DNA of 45,779 bases, taken from Methylobacterium sp. J-088 (lineage in GTDB: Bacteria > Pseudomonadota > Alphaproteobacteria > Rhizobiales > Beijerinckiaceae). A program made the translations under genes and the position numbers. The stretch lies in NCBI RefSeq assembly GCF_022829295.1, contig NZ_JAKSYH010000280.1, positions 1 through 45,779 on the forward strand, read 5' to 3'. Of this stretch, positions 9,089-17,582 are shown piece after piece. The notes beneath the pieces are model-generated. The model was not told the origin of the DNA, did not search any database, and worked only from the letters and a program-made list of their open reading frames with translations. Position 1 is the stretch's first letter. Each line of letters starts with the position of its first letter.

Positions 9089-10096
9089 ATGCGCATCGTC
9101 CGTGTCATGTGGCGTGGCGTATCCCTGATTTCGGCCCTGGCGCTGTTCGGCGCAGGGCTCACCGCGTGCTCGATCAATCATTTCGAGCGGCGCGAGCCGT
9201 GGCGCGACCAGGCGGAGCAGGTCTGCCTGGCCAAGAAGCTGGTTGAGCCCACCGAGTTCATCACGCCGGTGGCGGCGATGGACGGTCCGGGCCCCTGCGG
9301 CATGCAGCAGCCGTTCCGGGTGACGCGGCTCGGCGGCGGCTCCGTGCTGATGAAGCAGCGCATGACCCTCGGCTGCCCGGCGCTCGCTGAGGCCGAGGCT
9401 TGGCTCGCCGACACGATCCAGCCCGCCGCCAACCTCTATTTCGGCGTGCCGGTGGCCGAGATCAACGCGGGCTCCTATTCCTGCCGGGGCCGCAACAATC
9501 AGCCCGGCGCCAAGCTCTCCGAGCACGGGTTCGGCAACGCCATCGACGTCATGTCGGTCAAGCTCGCCGATGGGCACGTGATTACCGTCAAGGGCGGGTG
9601 GCGCGGCACGGAGGCCGAGCAGGGCTTCCTGCGCGAGATTTTCCTGGGCGCCTGCCAGCGCTTCTCGACGGTGCTGGCGCCCGGCTCGAACGTGTTCCAC
9701 TACGACCACATCCATGTGGACCTCGCCCGGCACGACCCGCGGGGCCTGAGGCGGATCTGCCAGCCGCTGATCAAGTTCACGCCGCAGCTCGGCACTGGAG
9801 TCGAGCGGCCCCTGTCGCGCCCGGTGCCACCGCCGCACCAGCCCGCCGCCCCGCAGGCCCCGGTGGATGTCGAGGAGGACGATCCCTACAGCGTCGCGCC
9901 GATGTCGAAGGCGGCGAGCCCGACCCAGGTCGCTCGCGCTCCGGCACGCCTGCCGGCGGCGACGGCCTACACGTCGGCGCCGCCGGTCCGATCCGCCCCG
10001 CGTGTCGCAACCGCCTCTCCGGAGGAGCCCGCTGGGGCCTACGACGAGCCGCTCCAGCTCGGCGCGCCGACGGCCGGAACCGGGCCGATCTACTGA
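9089..10096 (+). CDS. Extensin-like (M15-type) putative lipoprotein
   Basis: Exported protein with the bacterial extensin-like C-terminal domain (Pfam Extensin-like_C). An N-terminal hydrophobic segment ends in the lipobox LTAC, so Cys27 is probably lipidated. The domain carries SEHGFGNAID (residues 144-153) and HYDHIHVD (204-211), matching the His/Asp zinc ligands of M15 D,D- or L,D-peptidases (H146, D153, H209). It probably trims peptidoglycan stem peptides, but family members are little studied. After the domain, about 115 residues are Pro/Ala-rich, likely a disordered wall- or membrane-spanning tail. It is 335 aa long. Confidence 0.82.
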   Translation: MRIVRVMWRGVSLISALALFGAGLTACSINHFERREPWRDQAEQVCLAKKLVEPTEFITPVAAMDGPGPCGMQQPFRVTRLGGGSVLMKQRMTLGCPALAEAEAWLADTIQPAANLYFGVPVAEINAGSYSCRGRNNQPGAKLSEHGFGNAIDVMSVKLADGHVITVKGGWRGTEAEQGFLREIFLGACQRFSTVLAPGSNVFHYDHIHVDLARHDPRGLRRICQPLIKFTPQLGTGVERPLSRPVPPPHQPAAPQAPVDVEEDDPYSVAPMSKAASPTQVARAPARLPAATAYTSAPPVRSAPRVATASPEEPAGAYDEPLQLGAPTAGTGPIY

Positions 10097-10265
10097 GGCG
10101 ACTTCGCGCTGCGCGTGGAATCGTTGACGTAGCCGGCGATCACTGTAGCGGCGAGGCCGCACCCGCCGTCAAAAGGGCTTTTCAGGCGCGGCCAGAGCTT
10201 GACTGGCGGGCCTGCCGAGTCATCGTCCTGGGATGCAGGACCGTACATCCGCCGAGGCTCGCGCC

Positions 10266-10727
10266 ATGCGTTCGATCCGTCACGGCCTCGCCCTCGGGCT
10301 GGCCCTCGTCGCGCTGGCGCAGCCGGCGCTTGCCCGCTCGGCGCGCGAGGATATCGAGCCCGCCGAGGAGCGGGTCTTCCCGTTCGATGCGCAGATCCCA
10401 GCCTGTCAGGATCCCTCGGTGCTGGAGCGGGTCTCGACAAACTTCGCCGAGAAGGAGGCGAAGTTTTGGAACTCGTCGATGACGATCCTGTCGTTCGACA
10501 CGATCGAGCGCACCGCGTGGCGCCCCTGGGGGCTCGACACCTATCCGCGCCGATTCTGCACCGCCACCGTGACGACATCCGACGGCATGCGCCGCAAGGT
10601 CGACTACTCCGTACGCGAGAGCCTCGGCATCATCGGCGCGACCTGGGGCGTCGAGTTCTGCGTCCACGGGCTGGACCGTGAACTCGCCTACGCCTACGCC
10701 ACCGCCTGCCGGATGGCGCGACCCTGA
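10266..10727 (+). CDS. Small exported protein with four cysteines, upstream of RNase T2
   Basis: A 153-residue protein from the ATG at 10266, with a signal peptide (RSIRHGLALGLALVALAQPALARS). Mature sequence has four Cys (in IPACQD, RRFCTAT, VEFCVHG, TACRMA), enough for two disulfides. I do not recognise a named family; it resembles conserved hypothetical proteins of alphaproteobacteria. Its stop codon is only 2 bases before the ATG of the RNase T2 gene, so the two are almost certainly translated together, hinting at a shared periplasmic task. A longer start at 10233 exists but would put a polar stretch before the signal peptide. Confidence 0.7.
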   Translation: MRSIRHGLALGLALVALAQPALARSAREDIEPAEERVFPFDAQIPACQDPSVLERVSTNFAEKEAKFWNSSMTILSFDTIERTAWRPWGLDTYPRRFCTATVTTSDGMRRKVDYSVRESLGIIGATWGVEFCVHGLDRELAYAYATACRMARP

Positions 10728-10729
10728 TC

Positions 10730-11392
10730 ATGCGGGGGCTCGCAGCCTGTCTCGCCAGCCTGCTGATCGCCGGGCCGGCCACCGCTCAGGATTACGGCGG
10801 CTTCGCCCGACGCGGCAGCCCCGGCGAATTCGACTTCTACGTGCTGGCCCTATCGTGGTCCCCGACCTACTGCGCGGGCACGGGCGAGCGCCGGGACGAC
10901 GTCCAATGCGCGCCGGGCCGCGGGCTCGGCTTTGTGGTCCACGGGTTGTGGCCGCAATACAGCCGGGGTTACCCCGAGAACTGTTCCGCCGTGGTGCGCG
11001 CACCGACCCGGCAGGCGATCGAGGTGGCCGGGCAGGTCTACCCGAGCGAGGGCCTCGCCCGCTACGAGTGGCGTAAGCACGGTACCTGCTCGGGCCTCGA
11101 TCCGGCGACTTACTTCGCCGCCGCCCGGGACGCCCGGCTGGCCGTGACGATCCCGGATGGCCTCAAGGGCGGCGGCCCGTCGCAGACGCTGGCGCCGATC
11201 GAGATCGCCCGCCAGTTCGTCGCCGCCAATCGCGGCCTGCGCCCCGACATGATGGCGGTCACCTGTACCCGGGGGCAGCTGCAGGAGGTGCGGATCTGCT
11301 TCGGCAAGGACCTGAAGGGGTTCACCCCCTGCCCCGAGGTCGCTCGCAGCAATTGCCGCGCGCCTGAGATCTCCCTAGACGCAGCGCGCTGA
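10730..11392 (+). CDS. Secreted ribonuclease T2 family protein
   Basis: RNase T2 cleaves single-stranded RNA to 2',3'-cyclic and 3'-phosphate products, here in the periplasm or outside. A signal peptide (residues 1-19, ending ATAQD) precedes both conserved active-site segments: CAS1 FVVHGLWPQ with H71, and CAS2 EWRKHGTC with E113, K116 and H117. Multiple Cys support disulfides. Length (220 aa) is normal for bacterial members such as E. coli RNase I. The gene is coupled to the preceding exported protein. A run of eight or more T follows the stop (11393-11401), preceded only by the short palindrome CAGCGCGCTG, so termination there is uncertain. Confidence 0.92.
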   Translation: MRGLAACLASLLIAGPATAQDYGGFARRGSPGEFDFYVLALSWSPTYCAGTGERRDDVQCAPGRGLGFVVHGLWPQYSRGYPENCSAVVRAPTRQAIEVAGQVYPSEGLARYEWRKHGTCSGLDPATYFAAARDARLAVTIPDGLKGGGPSQTLAPIEIARQFVAANRGLRPDMMAVTCTRGQLQEVRICFGKDLKGFTPCPEVARSNCRAPEISLDAAR

Positions 11393-11450
11393 TTTTTTTT
11401 CGACCGCAGGCGCTGGACCCGGGTCGCCGGATCCGCTTCACCGCAACCCC

Positions 11451-12299
11451 ATGAATTATCGGCACGCCTTCCACGCCGGCAACCATGCCGATGTGCTCAA
11501 GCATCTCGTCCTGGCGCGGGTGCTCGAACATCTGCGTCTCAAGGACAAACCGTTCCGGGCGCTCGACGCCTTCGCGGGGCTCGGCGTCTACGACCTCACG
11601 GCCGACGAGGCGTCCCGCACCGGCGAGTGGCGGGACGGCTGGGGCCGCATGGAAGAGCCCTTTCCGCCCGCCGTCGAGGCGCTGCTCGCGCCCTACAGGG
11701 CGGCGGTGGCGGCAGTGCAGGCGCGCCACGGCACAACCGCCTATCCCGGCTCGCCCGCCGTGATCCGCGAGGCCCTGAGGCCCGGCGACAAGGGTGTGTT
11801 CGTCGAACTGCATCCGGCCGATGCCGCGACCCTGCGGGCGCGCTACGAGCGCGATCCGCGCACGAAGGTGATGAGCCTCGACGGCTGGACCGCGGTCAAA
11901 TCCCAGATCCCGCCTCCCGAGCGGCGCGGCCTCGTGCTGATTGACCCGCCCTACGAGGTGCCCGGCGAGATCGAGCGGCTCGGTGCCCACCTCGCCCGGG
12001 CGGTGGCGAAGTGGCCGACCGGCGTGTTCCTGGCGTGGTACCCGATCAAGGATACCGCGGCGCTCGACCGTATGGTCGGGGAGCTCGATGCCGCCCTGCC
12101 CCGCCCGGCGCTCCGCCTCGACCTGCTGATCGACCGGCCGGACGATTCGACCCGACTCACCGGCAGCGGCTTGATCGTCGTCAACCCGCCCTGGCGTCTC
12201 GCCGAAGAGGCGCTGCTGTTCCTGCCGGCCCTTGCCGAACGTCTGGCTCGACAGGACTTCGGAGGGTTTCGCTGTGATTCGATAGGCGCGCAGAGCTGA
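11451..12299 (+). CDS. rlmJ: 23S rRNA (adenine2030-N6)-methyltransferase RlmJ
   Basis: Rossmann-fold methyltransferase that modifies A2030 of 23S rRNA using S-adenosylmethionine. The protein opens MNYRHAFHAGNHADVLKHL, the RlmJ (YhiR) signature. It contains LDAFAGLGVYDL (SAM site), the catalytic motif IDPPYE (N6-adenine type DPPY) and GSGLIVVNPPW near the end. The length of 282 aa is usual. It is followed by a long AT-rich leader of the porin gene. Confidence 0.93.
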   Translation: MNYRHAFHAGNHADVLKHLVLARVLEHLRLKDKPFRALDAFAGLGVYDLTADEASRTGEWRDGWGRMEEPFPPAVEALLAPYRAAVAAVQARHGTTAYPGSPAVIREALRPGDKGVFVELHPADAATLRARYERDPRTKVMSLDGWTAVKSQIPPPERRGLVLIDPPYEVPGEIERLGAHLARAVAKWPTGVFLAWYPIKDTAALDRMVGELDAALPRPALRLDLLIDRPDDSTRLTGSGLIVVNPPWRLAEEALLFLPALAERLARQDFGGFRCDSIGAQS

Positions 12300-12374
12300 A
12301 CCCGCAGAATTCGCGCAACTTTCATGACGTGCTGATCCGGACCCGCAGGCTAAGCGACCCGCCGATCCCGTTTT

Positions 12375-12445
12375 AGTTGCGTCAAAGACACATTTGAGCA
12401 GCATCGGTCAGCCGTGATGCTAAAATGCTCAAAAAATAAGCAACT
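12375..12445. promoter_or_regulatory. Three-arm nested dyad in the porin leader
   Basis: Nested inverted repeats: AGTTGC (12375-12380) with GCAACT (12440-12445), TTTGAGCA (12393-12400) with TGCTCAAA (12426-12433), and GCATC (12401-12405) with GATGC (12416-12420). They lie in an AT-rich stretch 78 bases before the porin ATG. As RNA this could fold into one long interrupted stem; as DNA it could be an operator. No T-tract follows, so it is not an intrinsic terminator. Confidence 0.5.
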
Positions 12446-12522
12446 GCCGTTTGTTTGATTTTGTGTCATTTGCTGGTCGATGTCAGCTTGACCGTAGACG
12501 AACCATAACGAGCGGCGACATC

Positions 12523-13800
12523 ATGCTGACCCGATCCACCCTGTCCGGCCTTGCCGCTGTCCTGCTGTCTTCGACCAGCCTCCTGGCGGCCGATCTTGCT
12601 GCGCCGGCCCCCGTGCCCGTGGCGCCCCCGGCCGAGCCGTGCAAGGCGACGCTTCTCGGCCCGACCTACGGCGGCGTGATCAAGGCGAACCCGAACCCGA
12701 CCTGCTTCGCCGCAGGCCCGCTGGGCGACCTCTATGTCGGTGGCGCTGTGACGGGTTACGGCTACACGCAGACCAATTCGTTCAAGTCGTTCGCGACGCC
12801 GGCGGCGCCCGATGATCGGGATCGCTCCGCGCGGTTCGACTTCTCGAACATCCAGGGCGTCATCCAGAAGCCCGAGGGCGCGTTCCAGTTCTACATCCAG
12901 GCCGGCGGCTACTCGATCCCGCAGCTCGGCTTCCCGACCCTCGGCACCTTCACGCAGACCGACCTGCTGTTCGGCCCGGTCCCAGTCGCCTTCGGCAAGA
13001 TCCAGATCAACGACGAGTGGTCGATCCAGGGCGGCCGGCTGTTCACCCTAATCGGTAGCGAACTGCTGTTCACCTACCAGAACCTGAACATCAACCGCGG
13101 CCTCCTGTTCGTGCAGGAGAACTTCATCAACCAGGGCGTTCAGGTGAACTACAGCAGCGGCCCGCTGTCGGTGTCGCTGGCCGGCACGGACGGGTTCTTC
13201 TCCAACGAGATCACGTGGTTCACCGGAAACGTCGCCTACAAGCTCGACGACTACAACACGATCGGCGTGAACGGGGGCCTCAACCTCGGCCGGACGAATT
13301 CCTTCGCCCGGAGCGCGCGCTACCAGTTCGCGACGCCGGGCTTCCAGCAGAACAGCGGCATCTTCGACATCAACTACACCTACGCGAATGGTCCGTGGAT
13401 CATCTCGCCGTACTTCCAGTTCACCAACGTCGAACGCGATCCGCGCGTGGGCATCAACGCCTCCGCGTCGACCTACGGCGGCGCCCTGCTGGCGGCCTAC
13501 TCGTTCACCGACAACTTCTCTCTGGCGGGCCGCGTCGAGTACACGGAGCAGACCGGCGTGCGGGGTGGATCGACCCCGAACCTCCTGGGCTTCGGCGCCG
13601 GCAGCAACGCCTTCTCGGTAACCGTGACGCCAACCTTCACGTTCGACCGGTACTTCTTCCGGGTCGAGTACGCGCATGTCGAACTCGGCAACATCACCCG
13701 CGGCAACCTCGCGGAGGGGAGCCTGGGCACCGGCTTCGGCCGGACCGGCAACCGCACCTCCCAAGACCGCTACATGGTCGAGACCGGCATCACCTTCTGA
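12523..13800 (+). CDS. Outer-membrane beta-barrel porin
   Basis: The protein has a signal peptide (MLTRSTLSGLAAVLLSSTSL up to LAADL) followed by a Pro/Ala linker. A beta-barrel of alternating polar and aromatic strands then runs to the end, which finishes RYMVETGITF with the terminal Phe recognised by the BAM complex. It resembles the Methylobacterium/Rhizobiales porin-like proteins (BBP2-type), probably a passive channel for small solutes. I chose the ATG at 12523; earlier in-frame codons would precede the signal peptide with a polar stretch. 425 aa. A strong intrinsic terminator follows, consistent with a highly expressed single gene. Confidence 0.85.
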   Translation: MLTRSTLSGLAAVLLSSTSLLAADLAAPAPVPVAPPAEPCKATLLGPTYGGVIKANPNPTCFAAGPLGDLYVGGAVTGYGYTQTNSFKSFATPAAPDDRDRSARFDFSNIQGVIQKPEGAFQFYIQAGGYSIPQLGFPTLGTFTQTDLLFGPVPVAFGKIQINDEWSIQGGRLFTLIGSELLFTYQNLNINRGLLFVQENFINQGVQVNYSSGPLSVSLAGTDGFFSNEITWFTGNVAYKLDDYNTIGVNGGLNLGRTNSFARSARYQFATPGFQQNSGIFDINYTYANGPWIISPYFQFTNVERDPRVGINASASTYGGALLAAYSFTDNFSLAGRVEYTEQTGVRGGSTPNLLGFGAGSNAFSVTVTPTFTFDRYFFRVEYAHVELGNITRGNLAEGSLGTGFGRTGNRTSQDRYMVETGITF

Positions 13801-13836
13801 TCCGCAACTCAGACCGGCCGCTTCGGCGGCCGCTAG

Positions 13837-13868
13837 AAGCCCCCGTTCACGAGACGGGGGCTTTTTTT
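13837..13868 (+). terminator. Rho-independent terminator of the porin gene
   Basis: AAGCCCCCGT (13837-13846) pairs with ACGGGGGCTT (13854-13863) around the loop TCACGAG, followed directly by seven T. A second palindrome, GGCCGCTTCGGCGGCC, lies just upstream (13817-13832). Confidence 0.93.
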
Positions 13869-14086
13869 ATTTCGATTTCTTTTAGGCCTCTGCGTGTAAA
13901 TACCAATATGCAAAATATTTAATCCGTATCAGCATACATAGTTTGATGTAAGTAGTCCGTTATTACGCTTTTGTGCTTAGTAAGAGAAACGATGTGTGGA
14001 TGATCACTTGAATGTCCATGCCAATGTCATGTACTTCTCCTCGCTATCGGGCTGCGGCCAGATCGGGAAACTTGGAGATGTTCGTG

Positions 14087-14389
14087 ATGGAGGCTTTGTC
14101 CGCCACCCTTTGGAGCTTGGCGGTGCCGGGCATGACGCCGAAGGCGCTGCGCGCGGCCGTCCGCGAAAAGCATCCCGAGGCTTCGAAGAAGGATATCGTG
14201 CGCGCGGCGTTCTACGCGCTGATCGAGGCGCGGTCCCAGGACAATCAGGCCGTGGACGCGCTCCACCAGTTCGCCCTGGCCGAGCGGATACCGTCCGACG
14301 AGCCGCCCATGACGATCGGCAAGCGGCGGAAGAAGAAGCAGCGCCAGGCCGTCGAATCGGCCGTCCCCGAGGCCGCTGCTGCGGCTTGA
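14087..14389 (+). CDS. Small basic hypothetical protein
   Basis: About 100 residues starting MEALSATLWSLAVPGMTPKA, with GGAG 9 bases before this ATG (14087). The N-terminal two thirds is predicted helical (PKALRAAVREKHPEASKKDIVRAAFYALIEAR). The end carries a basic patch KRRKKKQRQ followed by an Ala tail. No family recognised; the basic tail could bind nucleic acid or acidic partners. The upstream 120 bases are AT-rich and probably hold its promoter. Moderate confidence that it is real. Confidence 0.55.
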   Translation: MEALSATLWSLAVPGMTPKALRAAVREKHPEASKKDIVRAAFYALIEARSQDNQAVDALHQFALAERIPSDEPPMTIGKRRKKKQRQAVESAVPEAAAAA

Positions 14390-14518
14390 GCGGCCCGCAC
14401 ATCAAGGCGCCCGGTCTCATGACCGGATGCGAGAGCAAAGCTAGATCGCATACGGCTCTCAATTCGCGATGTGACGCACTTCTCCGCCGGACCAATGTCC
14501 CCTTCGCTGCAGAGCGCT

Positions 14519-15124
14519 CTAAGTCCGCCGGAGCAACCGCCGGCCGGGCCGGTGGCCCTCCTCACCCGTGTCTCGGAACCCGAGTTTCGCCAGAAGCCCC
14601 CAGGACGCGACGTTGGCGGGGCGGCATTCCGCCACGATGGTGCGGCTCGGGAAGCGTCTCACGAGAAGGTCGATGATCGCCGAAACCGCCTCGAACGCGA
14701 AGCCGCGTCCGCGCGCGGCGCCGCCGATCCAGTAGCCGATCTCGATCACGCCGGCGCCGCGCAGATGCGTGCCGACGACGCCGACAAGGTCACCCCCGAC
14801 GGTCCCCGTTGCCGGGCCTGTCCCGCGGATCCAGGCGCCCAGGAAGCGGTCCTGTCCCCGCCGCCCGCTCAGGATCAGATCCTGGGCGTCCTGCAGCGTG
14901 AAGGGTGTCGGCAGAAAATCCACCGCGGCGGTGATCGCCGGGTCGTCCGTGAGCCGGCGCACGGCGTCGGCATCCTCAGGCTGCAGCGCCACGATCGACA
15001 GGCGCGCGGTGTCGATCCCGGGCAGGTCGCTGAGGGTGGCGCGGGCGGCGCGGATGGTAAACATCTCTCCGAGATGGGGTGCCGGACGGTGCAGAAAAGG
15101 CACGGTCAGGCCCCCCGCGATCAT
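14519..15124 (-). CDS. GNAT family N-acetyltransferase
   Basis: Acetyl-CoA dependent acetyltransferase of the RimJ/RimL-like GNAT group. TARLSIVALQPEDADAVRRL is the usual beginning; IGYWIGGAARGRGFAFEAV holds the acetyl-CoA pyrophosphate loop (variant of RGxGxA). AECRPANVASWGLLAKLGF is the standard C-terminal motif. The 201-residue length is typical. A start at 15064 (preceded by GGAGAG) would remove 20 residues and is equally possible. Substrate unknown: ribosomal protein N-terminus, antibiotic or small amine. Confidence 0.87.
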   Translation of the reverse strand: MIAGGLTVPFLHRPAPHLGEMFTIRAARATLSDLPGIDTARLSIVALQPEDADAVRRLTDDPAITAAVDFLPTPFTLQDAQDLILSGRRGQDRFLGAWIRGTGPATGTVGGDLVGVVGTHLRGAGVIEIGYWIGGAARGRGFAFEAVSAIIDLLVRRFPSRTIVAECRPANVASWGLLAKLGFRDTGEEGHRPGRRLLRRT

Positions 15125-15254
15125 CCTGAAATGGGTCGCGAATACAGCGCCGCCCTCGGTGAGGGGGGCACAGTCGTGCGGAACGGGAACGGTTGCTTAA
15201 CCTGAATCCGTCTTCATTGGGGCATCAAGTTGCGTCAGGCAAACGGGTGCGTCG

Positions 15255-16751
15255 ATGCGGGTGCGCGGTAAGGGTCGGATGTTGCGGACGCTGTCGCGGG
15301 TCGCCCTCATCGGTATCATCGGTGGGGCGGCAGCCGCTTGTTCCTCGGACGCGTCGCGCCTGAGCAACCCGTTCTCGAATCCATTCGATTCGGAGCCGGC
15401 CGCCACCGGCAGCCTGCCGGACGGCGGCCTCAAGTCCGTGCCTCCGGTCCGCACCGGCCGGATCCAGTCGGAGGCGCTAAGCGCCCCCGGAGCATCGCGC
15501 ACCGCCAGCGTTGCGGCCCCAATCCAGCCCCATGCGTCGGCGCCCGCGACCCGCGTCGCGTCGACCGGGCAGGTCGGCTGGAACGCCCAGGGCGGCACCC
15601 AGATCACCGTGTCGCAGAACGACAGCCTGAACCAGATGTCGACCCGCTACGGCGTTCCCGCCTCGGCGATCCTGTCGGCCAACGGCCTGACCAGTGCCAA
15701 CCAGATCACCCCCGGGCGGCAGATCGTGATTCCGGTCTACAACGCCTCGGGCATGAACCCGGCCGCCGCTCCGATGACCGCCCGCCCGGCCCGGGCGGCG
15801 GAGGAGAAGCGCGAGGATTCCAAGCAGGTCGAGGGCAAGCTGGCCGCCAAGCGCGAGGATGCCGCTCGAGAGGCGAAGCGCGAAGAGGCCAAGCGTGACG
15901 AGGCCAAGCGCGAGGAGGCCAAGGAGGCCGCCAAGGAAGCGGCCAAGCGGGTCGCCGACAAGGAGACAGAGCGCAAGGAAGCGCTGGCGCGCGATGCTGC
16001 TGCCCGCAAGGTTGCCGACACCAAGTCCCGCAAGGAGACCGTGAAGGAAGCCGCGAAGATGGATGCGAAGGCGGACGACAAGCCGCGTCATGTCCGACCG
16101 GGGCAGCTCGCCAAGGCCGACGAGAAGAAGCCGGACCCGAAGGCCGAGGCGAAGGCCAAGGCCGAAGCGAAGGCAATGGAGGCCAAGGCCGAAGCCAAGG
16201 CCGCCGCGAAGGCCGAGGCGACCCAGAAGCTCGCCGAGGCCAAGGCCGCCAAGGAGGCGGCGCAGAAGGCCGCCGCCGCCGAGAAGGTCGAGAAGGTTGC
16301 CGCCAAGGAGGCGCCGAAGGCTGCCGCGCCCGTCGCTCCGGCGAAGCCCGAGCCTGCCGCCACCGGCTCGGTCGCCGACGCCTCCGAGAGCTTCCGCTGG
16401 CCCGCCAAGGGCCGGGTGATCTCGGGCTACGGTACCTCCGGCAACGAGGGCATCAACATCGCGGTGCCGGAGGGGACGCCCGTCAAGGCCGCCGAGGAGG
16501 GCACCGTCGCCTATGCCGGCTCGGACGTGAAGGGCTACGGAAAGCTGGTGCTGGTGCGTCACGCCAACGGCTACGTCTCGGCCTACGCCCATAACGGCGA
16601 GCTTGACGTGAAGCCGGGCGAGAAGGTCAAGCGCGGCCAGGTGATCGCCAAGTCCGGCGCATCGGGCAACGTAACCTCGCCGCAGCTGCACTTCGAGATC
16701 CGCAAGGGCGGCGCGCCGGTCGACCCGATGTCCCAGCTCGCCAGCAACTGA
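15255..16751 (+). CDS. NlpD-like lipoprotein with LysM and degenerate M23 domain
   Basis: Envelope lipoprotein likely to activate peptidoglycan amidases at division, as NlpD or EnvC do. A signal segment ends AAACS, so Cys29 is the lipidation site. One LysM domain (residues 116-162) follows. Residues 185-370 are a Lys/Glu/Ala-rich helical spacer. The M23 domain (383-495) has lost zinc ligands: GNEGINIAV has Asn at both the His and Asp positions (N397, N401), and QLHFEIR has Gln for the first His of HLH. It is therefore probably non-catalytic. It sits in the neighbourhood of yajC-secDF and serS-surE-pcm, as NlpD-like genes often do. 498 aa. Confidence 0.87.
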   Translation: MRVRGKGRMLRTLSRVALIGIIGGAAAACSSDASRLSNPFSNPFDSEPAATGSLPDGGLKSVPPVRTGRIQSEALSAPGASRTASVAAPIQPHASAPATRVASTGQVGWNAQGGTQITVSQNDSLNQMSTRYGVPASAILSANGLTSANQITPGRQIVIPVYNASGMNPAAAPMTARPARAAEEKREDSKQVEGKLAAKREDAAREAKREEAKRDEAKREEAKEAAKEAAKRVADKETERKEALARDAAARKVADTKSRKETVKEAAKMDAKADDKPRHVRPGQLAKADEKKPDPKAEAKAKAEAKAMEAKAEAKAAAKAEATQKLAEAKAAKEAAQKAAAAEKVEKVAAKEAPKAAAPVAPAKPEPAATGSVADASESFRWPAKGRVISGYGTSGNEGINIAVPEGTPVKAAEEGTVAYAGSDVKGYGKLVLVRHANGYVSAYAHNGELDVKPGEKVKRGQVIAKSGASGNVTSPQLHFEIRKGGAPVDPMSQLASN

Positions 16752-16775
16752 GCGGTCCGTTCCGATCAAAGCGAG

Positions 16776-16805
16776 CGGCGGTCCCGAGGGACCGCCGTTT
16801 TCGTT
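16776..16805 (+). terminator. Rho-independent terminator after the NlpD-like gene
   Basis: CGGCGGTCC (16776-16784) pairs with GGACCGCCG (16789-16797) around CGAG, followed by TTTTCGTTT. It lies 24 bases after the stop and before the convergent YidB-family gene. Confidence 0.85.
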
Positions 16806-16814
16806 TCCGGAGGC

Positions 16815-17168
16815 TCAGGCCTTCGGTTCCTGCAAGGTTCCGTCGGGGCTGTGGTGATCCACGGCCTGCGGCAATGCCTCGGCCAGGGCCGGGAAAAGCT
16901 GATCCATCGGGATGCCGAGCTTCTGCGCCATCTGGCGAACCTGCTCGTTGTCCAGGACCTTGTGCAGATCGTCCGCGGTGATCGGCTCGTTCGGGCCGCG
17001 GCCGAGCCAGGAATTCACCTGGCTCTCGTAGCCGGATCGGCGCAACTGATCGAGCAGCGTGTTGAGGCCGCCAGGCAGTACCTGCTGGATGATGCCGGGC
17101 AAGGCCTTCAGCGCCATCTGGCCCAGCGAGCCGCCAAACGCGCCGCCAAGTGAGTCGAGCAAGCTCAT
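16815..17168 (-). CDS. YidB family protein (copy 1)
   Basis: A 117-residue protein of the YidB/DUF937 family: it begins MSLLDSLGGAFGGSLGQMAL and contains LPGGLNTLLDQLRRSGYESQ, then VNSWLGRGPNEPITADDLHK, both typical of the family. The C-terminal part (QVRQMAQKLGIPMDQLFPAL) is also conserved. Function is unknown. GGGGGA precedes the ATG by 5 bases, in a leader (GACGGGGGAC) shared with the second copy. It converges on the NlpD-like gene. Confidence 0.85.
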   Translation of the reverse strand: MSLLDSLGGAFGGSLGQMALKALPGIIQQVLPGGLNTLLDQLRRSGYESQVNSWLGRGPNEPITADDLHKVLDNEQVRQMAQKLGIPMDQLFPALAEALPQAVDHHSPDGTLQEPKA

Positions 17169-17320
17169 ACGGGTCCCCCGTCGATCAATCAGTCCAGTCT
17201 CAGTCTAGGGCACTTTGCCGACCGGGGGAGGCCGGCCCCGGGTGAACCGCAATTTAGTCGACAGCGTCGCCAGCTTGGCCCGGAATGCCGACCCGGTTCC
17301 CGCTCCCTGGTCGCCCGGTC

Positions 17321-17581
17321 ATGAGATTTCTCGCCCCATCCCTGCTGCTCGCGCTCTGGGCAAGTGCGGCTTTGGCGTTGCCGGCCGAGACCGCCGGGCC
17401 GGCAACGCAGGACCGCGCCCTAGCGGACGCGGTGTTCGTCCGCCCGCTTTACGGCACCTACCGGCATTGCGGGGGCGCCTGCCTCAAGAGCGGCGAGCTG
17501 TCCTGGTTCTGCTTCCAGAAGCAGAGCTGCTACCTGAGCTGCGCGACCGCCCCGCCCCTGATGCGATGCGCCGTCCCGTAG
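17321..17581 (+). CDS. Small secreted cysteine-rich protein
   Basis: 86 residues from the ATG at 17321, with a signal peptide (MRFLAPSLLLALWASAALAL). The mature part holds six Cys in its last 38 residues (HCGGAC, WFCFQK, SCYLSC, MRCAV), a pattern that suggests three disulfides. No family recognised. It lies between two YidB-family genes on the other strand and ends one base before the stop of the second. Possible roles are a periplasmic structural or binding mini-protein; a toxin cannot be excluded but there is no evidence for one. Confidence 0.6.
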   Translation: MRFLAPSLLLALWASAALALPAETAGPATQDRALADAVFVRPLYGTYRHCGGACLKSGELSWFCFQKQSCYLSCATAPPLMRCAVP

Positions 17582-17582
17582 C

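Noticed and set aside
16130..16300. Apparent tandem DNA repeats of GCCAAGGCCGAGGCGAAG-like units
   Set aside because: They reflect the Lys/Ala/Glu-rich spacer of the NlpD-like protein. Units are irregular and encode a helix, so this is not a satellite or CRISPR.
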